A DNA stretch of 64,000 nucleotides from NCBI RefSeq assembly GCF_023702065.1, contig NZ_QFDM01000001.1, forward strand, positions 558,001-622,000, given 5' to 3'. A program made the translations under genes and the position numbers. A model generated the notes under the pieces. The model searched no databases. It saw only the letters and a program-made list of their open reading frames with translations, and was not told where the DNA came from. The first letter of the stretch is position 1. Every line of letters starts with the position of its first letter. Of the stretch, positions 19,801 to 27,948 are shown piece after piece. This stretch comes from Methanoculleus oceani. Its GTDB lineage: Archaea; Halobacteriota; Methanomicrobia; Methanomicrobiales; Methanoculleaceae.

Positions 19801-21015
19801 GTGGAGATCGGTACGCTCGCTGATGCTGGGAAGTTGACGGGAACGGTGATGTTGCGGGTTGATTTCAACTCGCCCATCAACCCCTCGTCAAACCAGATTC
19901 TGGATGACAAACGGTTCAGGGAGCACCTGCCGACGGTGCAGGCACTCGAGGATGCGCGGCTTGTCGTCCTCACGCACCAGAGCAGGCCCGGCAAGAAGGA
20001 CTTCACGACGCTTGAGGCCCACGCGGAGAAACTGGAGCGGCTGCTCGGCCGCCCGGTGACGTACGTCGAGGATATCTTCGGGCGATGTGCCCGGGAAGCG
20101 ATCCGGAGCGCAAAGCGCGGTGATGTCCTGATGCTCGAGAATCTCCGGTTTGCCGCCGAGGAGAACCTGACCTTAAAGCCCGAGGAGGCGAAGAAGACCC
20201 TCCTCGTCCGGAGGCTGGCGTCGATGGCCGACTTCTACGTCAACGATGCCTTCGGCACGGCGCACCGCTCACAGCCGTCGATCGTGGGACTGCCGCTCGC
20301 GCTCCCGTCGGTGGGCGGCCTTCTGATGGAGAAAGAGGTCGCGAACCTCTCCCGGGTATTTTCCGGCGCCCCGCGTCCCGTTACGTTCGTGCTCGGTGGG
20401 ACGAAGGTGGACGACTCGATCGCGGTCGCAGAGAACGTCCTCGAGCGGGGGACGGCCGACCGCGTCATCGTGGTAGGTGTGGTCGGAAACGTCTTCCTGC
20501 TTGCGGCGGGCTACGAGATCGGGCGGCCTTCGGCCCGGCTGATCGACGACCTCGGCTACCGGGGCGAGGTCGATAAGGCAAAAGACCTCCTCGAGACCTA
20601 CCGGGACCGGCTCTCTCTGCCGCACTCGGTTGCTGTTCGTGAGGACGGCGAGCGGGTCGAGTACCCGGTGGATGCCGTCCCGGAGAACGCCCAGGTGCTC
20701 GATATCGGGCGCGATTCGATCGACCTCCTCTCGCAGGAGATCTCGAAGTCCGGGACGGTCGTGGTGAACGGGCCGGCCGGGCTCTTTGAGGAGGAATCGT
20801 TCGCCGTCGGCACCTTCGAGCTCTTGAAGGCGGCCTCTGCCGTGGAGTTCTCGGTGGTGGGCGGCGGGCACTCCGGTGCGGCCATCGAACGGCTCGGTAT
20901 CGAGGATCGGTTCACCCACATCTCCACCGGCGGAGGGGCGGCGATCGAGTTCCTGACCGGGAAGAAGATGCCCGCCATCGAGGCGCTGGAGATGTCCCGG
21001 AAGATCTTCGGCTGA
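19801..21015 (+). CDS. pgk: Phosphoglycerate kinase
   Basis: 404 residues. Interconverts 1,3-bisphosphoglycerate and 3-phosphoglycerate; in a methanogen it mainly serves gluconeogenesis. Substrate-binding LRVDFNSPI (about 18-26), LTHQSRP and the mobile FVNDAF-like FYVNDAFGTAHRSQPS are present, as is the nucleotide-binding C-terminal VVGGGHSGAAIERLG. The start is GTG 19801 with AGGTGAT 5 nt upstream. Only 23 nt separate it from ahaD, so it is probably read through from the ATP synthase operon. Confidence 0.95.
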   Translation: MEIGTLADAGKLTGTVMLRVDFNSPINPSSNQILDDKRFREHLPTVQALEDARLVVLTHQSRPGKKDFTTLEAHAEKLERLLGRPVTYVEDIFGRCAREAIRSAKRGDVLMLENLRFAAEENLTLKPEEAKKTLLVRRLASMADFYVNDAFGTAHRSQPSIVGLPLALPSVGGLLMEKEVANLSRVFSGAPRPVTFVLGGTKVDDSIAVAENVLERGTADRVIVVGVVGNVFLLAAGYEIGRPSARLIDDLGYRGEVDKAKDLLETYRDRLSLPHSVAVREDGERVEYPVDAVPENAQVLDIGRDSIDLLSQEISKSGTVVVNGPAGLFEEESFAVGTFELLKAASAVEFSVVGGGHSGAAIERLGIEDRFTHISTGGGAAIEFLTGKKMPAIEALEMSRKIFG

Positions 21016-21023
21016 GAGGCGCG

Positions 21024-21066
21024 GCACGACGGTCGGAGCAGAAGCACCGGAGGTGCGAGTCGCTCC
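21024..21066 (+). repeat. Short hairpin array after pgk
   Basis: Forward-orientation modules GCACGACGGTC, linker CGGAGCAGAAG, hairpin CACC-gga-GGTG and CGAGTCGCTCC start 8 nt after the pgk stop. They match the linker grammar of the larger arrays. Confidence 0.55.
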
Positions 21067-21840
21067 TATCTTCTCTCCGGCTTTCTGTTTCCTGCAACCG
21101 CTCTTCTTCCTTTCGCGTCTTTGTGCGAGGTAACTGGAAAAGGATGCGACGAGATCACACGCGAAGTAAGCGCTATTGTTAGCACTCTCTTCGCGGCTTC
21201 GCGTTTTCGAAGAACTTCGTTTTTCTCAAGCGTGAGATTGTATCGGCACTGCTCCACAGTCACTTCACGTCGAACTGCGAAGGCCTTACCCGAGAAACCA
21301 GGTTATACTGCACCGAACCGGGAGTATCCCCGGCATAACGGCCTGGCCTCAGGCTGCTTGCGATCCGGGTGACGATAAAAAGGAGGTGGGGTTTGGCCTT
21401 TATGGAATGAGGTGGGGGGCCACACCCGAAGATTTCATGGCCCGGTGTAATTGTGGTCGCTGAACACTGGTGCAGGAGCACCGTATACTCCGGTTTGCCC
21501 CTGACCGAACCCTTGTGTCTTCGGTAGGTGTTTTGGTGTGTGGGGTGTGGTGATTGCTGACTGGAATTGAGTAAACTGGTGATTGCTGGGTGTGGTCTTT
21601 CCCCAATCCAGTATCTATGGTGCTCATTATATAATATTATCTAATAAATATTTCGGCTTATATGTCGATTTAAATACTAAACCAGGTTGCGAAAAATTCC
21701 ATTTAACCGATAGAACTGATTATATCGCAGAAAATTTTGACCGTCATGTTTATATGCGCCGCCGGTCGTCCGGCGATGTGTCGGGGGGGATCCCGGCGCC
21801 CGCGCCACCCGGTCTCGCCGTCCGTACCTGCCCGCCGGGG
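21067..21840. other. Long stretch without a confident gene
   Basis: About 770 nt between pgk and the DUF89 gene. 21150-21236 holds GAAG-rich inverted sequence (ACGCGAAG ... CTTCGCGGCTTCGCG), similar to sequence at 57289-57350. 21360-21600 is unusually rich in TG/GTGG on the plus strand. 21625-21740 is an AT-rich island with several TATA-like boxes, unlike the GC-rich surroundings. Open frames here are short and lack good Shine-Dalgarno sites. Confidence 0.6.
21400..21627 (-). CDS. Doubtful 75-residue ORF beside an AT-rich island
   Basis: An ATG at 21625-21627 opens a 75-codon frame rich in His, Thr, Ser and Pro (SNHHTPHTKTPTED) and containing a CSC motif. A minus-strand CATATAAG box near 21660 would place the transcript start about 8 nt before the ATG, so a near-leaderless message is possible. 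No Shine-Dalgarno and no family that I recognise. It may equally be a non-coding transcript. Confidence 0.2.
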   Translation of the reverse strand: MSTIDTGLGKDHTQQSPVYSIPVSNHHTPHTKTPTEDTRVRSGANRSIRCSCTSVQRPQLHRAMKSSGVAPHLIP

Positions 21841-22698
21841 TCACTCGCGAAGGAGGGCGACGCGGGAACCGACTGGAATGCCGATATCCGTGCCGATCGG
21901 GCCGCACTTGACCGACATCAGGAAAGCCACGGGAGGGAGGTCCCGCTCGTCGGAGAGCGACTCGTAATTGGCCATGCCCTTGGCGATGACGAGCGTTGCA
22001 CGGTCAAGGGCATCGGCAAGGAGGGGCGGGATGAGTTCCCGGTTCAGGCCGAGCTCGGCGATGCCGTCCGTGGTGGGGGTGAGCAGGTCGACACGGCGGT
22101 CGAGCCCGAGCACCACCGCATCCTCCATCGTCGCGTCGTTTAAGATCGGCGCGCCCCGGACGGCAAACGTGACGTGCGATCCACTCTTCCTGAGGTGGTC
22201 GGCGAGGAGGGTGTCAAAGACGATCTCCCCGCAGTTGTCGGCGAGGTAGACCACCCGGGAGGTGAGAGACTCCATGGCTTCGGTATCGTCGACGGTCAGT
22301 CCCGCCGCAAACTCCCGGCGAAAGAACTCAACGAAGTTGTCGGTGACGGTATGCGCCTTCGAACCGTAATCCAGCGTGTTACCGATGACCGACGCAAGCA
22401 CGAGGTCATGGAACGTCGAGAGGTCGCCGCGCACCCTCCGGCAGACTGCCGTCGCATCCTCGTTGTTGCCCCTCTTCAAGAGCCGGTAGGGGTCGGCGTC
22501 GCCGATCATCCGGTAGGCGAGGCGGTGCACCCTGCTCGCGATGACGGGTGCGGGAACCGGGTCGACGGAGATGCGCCGGAGCAGGTCCCGGCACGCATCG
22601 ACGATCGTCTGGACGCGCACCGGATCGTCGATACAGAGCCGGCTCTCGTACTCGACCCGGCTGATCAGGCAATCCGTGCAGCCCTGATAAAATCTCAT
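21841..22698 (-). CDS. DUF89 / ARMT1-like metal-dependent phosphatase
   Basis: 285 residues from the ATG at 22696-22698. The N-terminal CTDCLISRVEYESRL, the central VVYLADNCGEIVFDTLL and NDATMEDAVVLGLD, and the late VIAKGMANYESLSDE are the conserved Asp/Asn/Lys motifs of the DUF89 family. Characterised members are metal-dependent damage-control phosphatases acting on phosphometabolites. The substrate here is unknown. No strong Shine-Dalgarno is visible. It is the gene immediately downstream of tRNA-Pro on the same strand. Confidence 0.85.
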   Translation of the reverse strand: MRFYQGCTDCLISRVEYESRLCIDDPVRVQTIVDACRDLLRRISVDPVPAPVIASRVHRLAYRMIGDADPYRLLKRGNNEDATAVCRRVRGDLSTFHDLVLASVIGNTLDYGSKAHTVTDNFVEFFRREFAAGLTVDDTEAMESLTSRVVYLADNCGEIVFDTLLADHLRKSGSHVTFAVRGAPILNDATMEDAVVLGLDRRVDLLTPTTDGIAELGLNRELIPPLLADALDRATLVIAKGMANYESLSDERDLPPVAFLMSVKCGPIGTDIGIPVGSRVALLRE

Positions 22699-22741
22699 GC
22701 TGCAGCTAAATACACCAGTGAAAGAGAAAAAATGGTCTGAT

Positions 22742-22814
22742 GGGGCCACTGCGATTTGAACGCAGGTCAGAAGACCCCCAGTCTCCTAGGATGGCCAGGC
22801 TACCCTATGGCCCC
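22742..22814 (-). tRNA. tRNA-Pro (anticodon GGG)
   Basis: 73 nt fold into a cloverleaf: acceptor GGGGCCA/TGGCCCC, D arm GGGTAGCCTGGCCATCC, anticodon stem GGAGA/TCTTC with loop CTGGGGG giving anticodon GGG, and T arm TGCGTTCAAATCGCA. G37 after the anticodon is typical of tRNA-Pro. CCA is not encoded, consistent with the CCA-adding enzyme gene at 42159. Confidence 0.95.
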
Positions 22815-22876
22815 TTCCTCATAATCTATGCTCGAATTACACATATATCTTCGCTTTGTGGGGGAGGGTAGAACTT

Positions 22877-23080
22877 CTATCCCCGGCTTCTCTTATACTC
22901 CTCGACGCTTCGTGTCAGCTGTTCAAGTTCGCTGCCGGTGATCTCCATCCTGCCTGTCAACGCATTGACCTCCGTGAGGAGCTGCTGGATGCGCACGTAC
23001 ATCACGTACATGATAAACAGCAGGCAGATGATGGTTACCGAGAGCAAGACTATCATGATTGCATTAATATCAGTCATCAT
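22877..23080 (-). CDS. Small membrane protein with coiled coil, partner of the MinD-like ATPase
   Basis: 67 residues: one membrane helix (about 8-29, IMIVLLSVTIICLLFIMYVMYV) then a heptad-like coil (RIQQLLTEVNALTGRMEITGSELEQLTRSVEEYKR). The ATG at 23080 overlaps the minD stop as ATGATG, with AGGAG just upstream, so it is tightly coupled to the MinD-like ATPase. It could be the membrane receptor or regulator of that ATPase. No family recognised. Confidence 0.75.
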   Translation of the reverse strand: MMTDINAIMIVLLSVTIICLLFIMYVMYVRIQQLLTEVNALTGRMEITGSELEQLTRSVEEYKRSRG

Positions 23081-23862
23081 GGTTCTCTCCTGAATAGTGC
23101 GCGGGCAAGCCGCTCGACAAACCCTTCCTGTACTTCCTGGGGTTCTTCTTCAACAGGGAAGCCCGCTAAAGAGGCTGCGATTCTTCTGAACGCTTTTGAT
23201 GCTTCGGATCCTGGCGATCTCACGACGACCGGCGTCCTTGCCGCTGCCGCTCTCCGTATGTTTGCGTCTTCGGGGATCGTATCGATGATCGACACACCAA
23301 GGGTCTTCTCGATCTTTCTCCGGTTCATGTCGGTCTCCTCCAGGGTCACCCGATTGAGGATGGCCCCGCCGACGGCGCCGCCGATCGTCTCTGTCAGGAT
23401 CTTGATCTTCAGGGCATCCACGAGCGAGGAGATCTCGGGGTTTACAACCAGCAGGACCTCGTCAGCCACAGTGAGCGGTACGACTGCATCAGTGCCGATG
23501 CCGGCAGGCGCATCAAGGAGCAGGAAGTCACAGCGGTCGGTGAGGTCGCACATCACGTCTTTGAGCAGTTCGGGATCTGCATTCTGAAAGCCCCGGAGCG
23601 ACAGGCCGCTCGGCACAACTTTAAGGCCGTAGGGCCCCTCGTACATCGCATCGCGGATCAGCGCCTCCCCTGCCAGAACCTCATGGAGCGTGACCGGCGT
23701 CTCTGCGAGCCCCAGCACCAGCCCGAGGTTGGCCATGCCTATGTCCATATCAATGATGCAGGTCTCCCTGCCATGCTGAGCCAGCGCTGTCCCCAGATTT
23801 GCGGTGACGGTCGTCTTCCCGGTTCCGCCTTTCCCTGAGGCGATGGTGTAGGCCCTGATCAT
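23077..23862 (-). CDS. minD: MinD/ParA-family ATPase
   Basis: 261 residues with the deviant Walker A KGGTGKTT (11-18), the switch LLLDAPAGIGTDAVVPL and a C-terminal amphipathic tail GFVERLARALFRREP like the membrane-targeting sequence of MinD. Such ATPases position division, motility or chemoreceptor machinery. The gene faces away from a roadblock/response-regulator pair and shares a divergent promoter region with it. The precise paralogue cannot be assigned, and the symbol is used in the family sense. Confidence 0.88.
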   Translation of the reverse strand: MIRAYTIASGKGGTGKTTVTANLGTALAQHGRETCIIDMDIGMANLGLVLGLAETPVTLHEVLAGEALIRDAMYEGPYGLKVVPSGLSLRGFQNADPELLKDVMCDLTDRCDFLLLDAPAGIGTDAVVPLTVADEVLLVVNPEISSLVDALKIKILTETIGGAVGGAILNRVTLEETDMNRRKIEKTLGVSIIDTIPEDANIRRAAAARTPVVVRSPGSEASKAFRRIAASLAGFPVEEEPQEVQEGFVERLARALFRREP

Positions 23863-24200
23863 CTAAAACCGTCTCAAGGATAGATCGTAGTTGTTAAATT
23901 TATACTTATTTGTTTGACTCTCTCTCTAGCGAGACGTAAATTCGTTTTTAAAACCGTGAGGCGTCCTTTACCGGACAAAATCGGGGAATAAGCGTCTGAA
24001 GTTGTCTCCACTGTTCGATTCCGTGAAGATGCCCCCGGGCCTTTTAGTTCTGCAGCGGAAGTGTCTCCTGTCTTAGGGGCGGCAATAGCCCGGTGAGCGT
24101 TGAGAAAAGCGGGGTAAAAAAGGTCTGGAGCAATACTGATTCGATATTCATATATGATGCGACGCAAATATTTTAGTGAGATTATACCGGGGTTAATCAG
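23863..24200. promoter_or_regulatory. Divergent promoter region, minD-like / roadblock gene
   Basis: 338 nt without a convincing gene. On the minus strand AGTATAAATTTAA near 23895-23908 predicts a minD message starting near 23875. On the plus strand ATTCATATATG at about 24145-24155 and AAATATTTTA at about 24168-24177 precede the roadblock ATG at 24201. A 97-codon minus-strand frame here starts at TTG and contains the TATA boxes, so it is rejected. Confidence 0.5.
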
Positions 24201-24578
24201 ATGAGTGGTCGTCCTTTCATGGAAGAGAATGCCCCGAGATACGTCGATGAGATCCGATCCGTCGCCGGTGTCGCTGCATGTGCTCTCGTATCTGATGAGG
24301 GCAGGATCATGGGTAAGTACTTCCGGGAAGGGAATCTTTCGTCGTCTCTATTTGCAGCAATGTGCGCAACGGTCCTTGCATCGGCGGAGGCAGCTTGCGG
24401 CAGTGCCAATATAGAGCGACCGTCCATGGTCACCATCTCCGCAGCCGACGCCACGATCCTCATCGTGAGTGCCGGGGAGACTGCCCTGATCACAGCGGTA
24501 ATAGAGAAGTCTGCAGATCTCTCTACAGTACAGAGACAGTTATTGGATATAGCAGTCAGAATCGGAGAGGAGGCATAA
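24201..24578 (+). CDS. Roadblock/LC7-domain protein
   Basis: 125 residues forming one roadblock domain: IRSVAGVAACALVSDEGRIMGKY (about 15-40), then FAAMCATVLASAEAAC and VTISAADATILIVSAGETALITAVI. Archaeal roadblock proteins resemble MglB and often partner small GTPases or signalling proteins. The TAA overlaps the ATG of the response regulator by one base (TAATG), so the two are co-translated. Confidence 0.88.
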   Translation: MSGRPFMEENAPRYVDEIRSVAGVAACALVSDEGRIMGKYFREGNLSSSLFAAMCATVLASAEAACGSANIERPSMVTISAADATILIVSAGETALITAVIEKSADLSTVQRQLLDIAVRIGEEA

Positions 24579-25213
24579 TGTACACAATACTGATTGTCGA
24601 TGATAGCCCCATGATCGTCGACGTTTTTGTTACTATGCTGGAGCGTGGTGGGTATAGGCCGATCACCGCCTTTAGCGGCGAGGAATGTCTGAAGGTCCTG
24701 AATACGACCCCTCCGGATCTGGTTCTTCTGGATATCATGATGGAGCCGATGGACGGCTGGGAAACGCTTGGGAAGATCAAGACCAATCCTGAGACGCGGG
24801 ATATCCCTGTCCTCATGCTGACGGCGAAACCCCTCACCCCTGAGGAGGCCAACGAATATGGCACCTACATCGAGGACTATATCCTCAAACCCACCACCCA
24901 CCACCAGCTCTATGAGGCCATAGAGCATGTGCTGGCACGCCGGCACTCCATCGCTGCCGATATCAAGCGTGCGCGCGAGGCCGGCGTGGACCCCGGGATC
25001 GTCGACGAGTATGAGCGCCTCTCCAAAAGCGTCGATATCAACAGGCGCCTCCTGAAGATCCTGGAGACTACCTACAGCATCAAGGACGCCCGGGCGGGAA
25101 TGGGTGAGGACATCACCAGGGCCATAAAGAGCATGGCGGCGAGCATCAGGCTCCAGGAAGAGCGCCTGAATCAGGTCCGGACCCAGTTTGCAGACCTCTT
25201 CGAGGTGCGCTGA
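24578..25213 (+). CDS. CheY-like response regulator with helical C-terminal extension
   Basis: 211 residues. Receiver domain 1-120 with the acidic pair D8-D9, phospho-acceptor D52 in LVLLDIMM, T82 and K104 in YILKPTTHH. Residues 125-211 form charged helices (ADIKRAREAGVDPGIVDEYERLSKSVDINRRLL...) with no DNA-binding domain, so output is likely protein-protein. GGAGAGGAGG precedes the ATG. No kinase gene is adjacent; an orphan histidine kinase is at 45180-46538. Confidence 0.92.
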   Translation: MYTILIVDDSPMIVDVFVTMLERGGYRPITAFSGEECLKVLNTTPPDLVLLDIMMEPMDGWETLGKIKTNPETRDIPVLMLTAKPLTPEEANEYGTYIEDYILKPTTHHQLYEAIEHVLARRHSIAADIKRAREAGVDPGIVDEYERLSKSVDINRRLLKILETTYSIKDARAGMGEDITRAIKSMAASIRLQEERLNQVRTQFADLFEVR

Positions 25214-25338
25214 GCGATCTCATCCCCCGCTTTGAAGAGGCCCTTCTCAGACCGGCGCGCTTGCAGAGAGCAGTGGGGAACGGGCGGCCGACATGGCGAC
25301 GGGCAGTCTCTTCGGGTTCTCCTTTCTCATTCCATCCT

Positions 25339-25770
25339 CTACGAACTGTCCGCGCGTTCCTGCTTTCCGATGAAGACGATCGCGATCGTCAGCACGAGAA
25401 TCGCTGCGAGTGTCAGGCCGACATCGACGGGGTCGATCTGTTCGACCCCGAAGGTCAGCACCCGCCGCACCATTGCGGTGATGCCTGCGATCAGAATCGG
25501 CGTCACCAGGACCCTGTTGGTCCTGAAATACGCCGTCACCGTCTCCAGAATCTCCACGATGATGAGGGTCAGGAGGAGTGCGTGCAGCACCTCAAGTACG
25601 CCCTGCGTCATGTCTTCGGCATGGATGAGCGCCACTACCTGCAGGAGAACATCGTAAAAGGAGAAGATCGCGAGCAGGGAGAGCGAGGCGGCGATGAGCA
25701 GGTATATGCTCAATGTTATCCCGGATATGGCCGATATGGCCGTATTGACATGGTCTTTGGAAGGAGTCAT
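25339..25770 (-). CDS. PsiE-family membrane protein
   Basis: 143 residues with four membrane helices (about 15-42, 60-80, 88-106 and 115-135). Segments VLEVLHALLLTLIIVEILETVTAYF and VLVTPILIAGITAMVRRVL match the phosphate-starvation-inducible PsiE family of unknown function. The ATG at 25768-25770 is chosen over an in-frame ATG at 25800 because a TAAATA box near 25808 would place the transcript start between them. Confidence 0.82.
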   Translation of the reverse strand: MTPSKDHVNTAISAISGITLSIYLLIAASLSLLAIFSFYDVLLQVVALIHAEDMTQGVLEVLHALLLTLIIVEILETVTAYFRTNRVLVTPILIAGITAMVRRVLTFGVEQIDPVDVGLTLAAILVLTIAIVFIGKQERADSS

Positions 25771-25904
25771 GCGGGCACCCTGATCCGGGAGAATATACAT
25801 GAACAGGATATTTAGAGAGCATTAAACATTCCGGTGGGTCTGCAGGGAGTGGGGAATTGAAAAGTTTATATTGTTAGACTGCGAATTATATGATACGCCT
25901 GCAA

Positions 25905-25945
25905 GTAAATTATTTATACTATTCTCGCATTGTAATAATGCTGGA
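25905..25945 (+). promoter_or_regulatory. tRNA-Lys promoter
   Basis: AATTATTTATAC at 25909-25920 is a good archaeal TATA box, about 44 nt before the mature tRNA, leaving a short 5' leader. No separate TATA box stands out between the tRNA and rpoH. Confidence 0.5.
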
Positions 25946-25959
25946 TGGCAGTACGTGCG

Positions 25960-26033
25960 GGGTCTATAGCTCAGTTAGGTAGAGCGCCTGGCTTTTAACC
26001 AGGTGGTCGGGGGTTCAAATCCCCTTGGGCCCG
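25960..26033 (+). tRNA. tRNA-Lys (anticodon TTT)
   Basis: 74 nt cloverleaf: acceptor GGGTCTA/TGGGCCC, D arm AGCTCAGTTAGGTAGAGC, anticodon stem CCTGG/CCAGG with loop CTTTTAA giving TTT, T arm GGGGGTTCAAATCCCC, discriminator G. CCA is not encoded. It lies 78 nt upstream of rpoH on the same strand. Confidence 0.96.
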
Positions 26034-26111
26034 TTGCCATGGGCGATGTCTATGGATTTTAACAAGGTGATGCATCTGATACGTAACTTTTTCGTCGGTG
26101 AGGTGTAGGCG

Positions 26112-26363
26112 ATGGGCACTTCACTTGACGTACTTAACCATGAGATGGTGCCGGACCATCAGATTATGGACGCAGAAGAGGTCACGGACCTTCTTGCGAC
26201 GTACCATATCTCTTTAGAACAACTGCCAAAAATGTATCATGACGATCCTGCAGTGAAGGCTATCGGGGGCGATGTCGGGAACGTCATCCGGATTACTCGT
26301 GACAGTCGCACGGCAGGCAGAGCCGAAGCCTACAGGCTCGTCGTGAAGAGACCGAAGAAATAA
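26112..26363 (+). CDS. rpoH: DNA-directed RNA polymerase subunit H
   Basis: 83 residues, homologous to the C-terminal domain of eukaryotic Rpb5. Core motif is [32 protein letters not shown]. The first part of the frame ([19 protein letters not shown]) is typical, and GAGGTG lies 6 nt before the ATG. First protein gene of the RNA polymerase operon. Confidence 0.97.
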   Translation: MGTSLDVLNHEMVPDHQIMDAEEVTDLLATYHISLEQLPKMYHDDPAVKAIGGDVGNVIRITRDSRTAGRAEAYRLVVKRPKK

Positions 26364-26388
26364 TTCAAGAGGCCGGGAGCTGATCCAT

Positions 26389-27948
26389 CTGTTAGACAGA
26401 AGTGTTTTATCGAGAGCATATTTTTCACGGGAGCATGTAGCGCGCCACCAGTTAGACTCTTATAATAACTTCCTCCTGTACAACCTCCAGAAAGTCGTCG
26501 ACGAACAACGTATCATCGAGACCGACATTGAGACCCGTGGGAAGGGAAAAGAGGCCGTATGGGTTGAACTGGGCAAGATCGAGGTGAAGAAACCCCGGGT
26601 TCGCGAGGCGGACGGGTCGCAGTCCGAACTCTTCCCGAGCGAGGCGCGCCTCCGGAACCTCACTTATGCGGCACCCATTCAACTCGAGATGACGCTTGTC
26701 CAGGGCGAAGAGCCGCAGGATCCGATCGTCACGATCATCGGGCAGCTGCCGGTGATGGTGGGCTCGGCCGCCTGCAACCTCTACAACATGAGCGACGCCG
26801 AGCGGACCGAGCACGGCGAAGACCCCCTCGACCCCGGCGGCTACTTCATCGTCAACGGCACGGAACGGGTGCTGATGACGCTCGAAGACCTCGCCTCGAA
26901 CAAGATCATGACCGAGTTCACCGAGCGGTACAACGAGCGGATCTACGTTGCCAAAGTCTTCTCGCAGTACCGGGGCTACCGGGCGCTCGTGATCGTCGAG
27001 CGGAACAGGAAGAACCTTCTCGAGGTCTCGTTCCCCTCGGTCGCCGGGCACCTCCGTTTCGTCGACCTGATGCGGGCGCTGGGGCTCCAGGGCGACCACG
27101 ACATCGTGGAGGCGGTCTCCACCGATGAAGAGATCCTTACCTTCATGATGCAGAACCTCGAGGAGAGCGAGTGCGACACGGTCGACGACGGCGTCATGTA
27201 TGTCGGGAAGAAACTCGCCCCCAACCAGACCCGGGACTACCAGCGCAAGCGGGCGGAGTTCGTCCTCGACAACTACCTCCTTCCGCACTTAAACTACCTG
27301 ATGCCGATTGGTTTAAAAGAGGAAGACCCTGCATACCGTTCGACGGTCGAGGGTGTCCGCCTCGCAAAGGCACACTTCCTCGGCCGCATGGCCGAGGCCT
27401 GTTTCGACCTGGTGCTTGACCGGCGCCGGATCGACGATAAGGACCACTACGCGAACAAGCGGCTGAAACTTGCCGGCGACCTGATGGAAGACCTCTTCCG
27501 GATCTCATTGAACCGCTTAACGAGGGACGTGAAGTACCAGCTCGAGCGGGCCAGCATGCGCCACCGCGACCTCTCGATCGGCACCGCCGTGCGCGCGGAC
27601 GTCCTGACCGAACGGCTGCTGCATCCGCTTGCCACCGGCAACTGGGTGGGCGGGCGCACCGGTGTCTCGCAGCTCCTGGACAGGGTGGACCACATGGCGG
27701 TGCTCTCGCATCTCCGGCGTGTCATCTCCCCGCTCTCCCGTTCGCAGCCTCACTTCGAGGCCCGTGACCTGCACCCCACCCAGTGGGGCCGGATCTGTCC
27801 GAGCGAGACCCCTGAGGGTCCGAACTGTGGACTGGTGAAGAACTTCGCCCAGATGGTCGAGATCAGCAAGGGCGTTATCAACGAAGAGGAAGTGAAGAAC
27901 ATTCTGTATGATATGGGCGTCATCGCCCTCCGGAGAGAGACGGCATGA
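26389..27948 (+). CDS. rpoB2: RNA polymerase subunit B'' with CTG start codon
   Basis: 519 residues, the N-terminal half of the second-largest subunit (lobe and protrusion). Homology-like sequence runs from [20 protein letters not shown] through [19 protein letters not shown] to [19 protein letters not shown]. The frame between the rpoH stop and this N-terminus contains no ATG, GTG or TTG; the next such codon is GTG 26584, which would remove 65 conserved-looking residues. CTG 26389 has GGAGCTGAT (26376-26384, 8 of 9 matching GGAGGTGAT) ending 4 nt before it. The CTG start is therefore strongly suggested but not proven. It overlaps rpoB' by 4 nt. Confidence 0.93.
   Translation: MLDRSVLSRAYFSREHVARHQLDSYNNFLLYNLQKVVDEQRIIETDIETRGKGKEAVWVELGKIEVKKPRVREADGSQSELFPSEARLRNLTYAAPIQLEMTLVQGEEPQDPIVTIIGQLPVMVGSAACNLYNMSDAERTEHGEDPLDPGGYFIVNGTERVLMTLEDLASNKIMTEFTERYNERIYVAKVFSQYRGYRALVIVERNRKNLLEVSFPSVAGHLRFVDLMRALGLQGDHDIVEAVSTDEEILTFMMQNLEESECDTVDDGVMYVGKKLAPNQTRDYQRKRAEFVLDNYLLPHLNYLMPIGLKEEDPAYRSTVEGVRLAKAHFLGRMAEACFDLVLDRRRIDDKDHYANKRLKLAGDLMEDLFRISLNRLTRDVKYQLERASMRHRDLSIGTAVRADVLTERLLHPLATGNWVGGRTGVSQLLDRVDHMAVLSHLRRVISPLSRSQPHFEARDLHPTQWGRICPSETPEGPNCGLVKNFAQMVEISKGVINEEEVKNILYDMGVIALRRETA

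Noticed and set aside
21300-21600. RNase P RNA or SRP RNA in the gene-free gap
   Set aside because: I could not find the conserved core sequences or helices of either RNA on either strand.
23874-24167. 97-codon minus-strand frame upstream of the minD-like gene
   Set aside because: It starts at TTG and contains the TATA boxes of both divergent genes, so it is promoter DNA.
26046-26108. 20-codon ORF between tRNA-Lys and rpoH, a possible leader peptide
   Set aside because: No Shine-Dalgarno precedes its ATG, and its end overlaps the rpoH ribosome binding site; chance cannot be excluded.
26363-26584. Possible frameshift or truncation of rpoB''
   Set aside because: The frame is open and conserved-looking from 26389 onward with a good Shine-Dalgarno; a CTG start explains it better than a frameshift.
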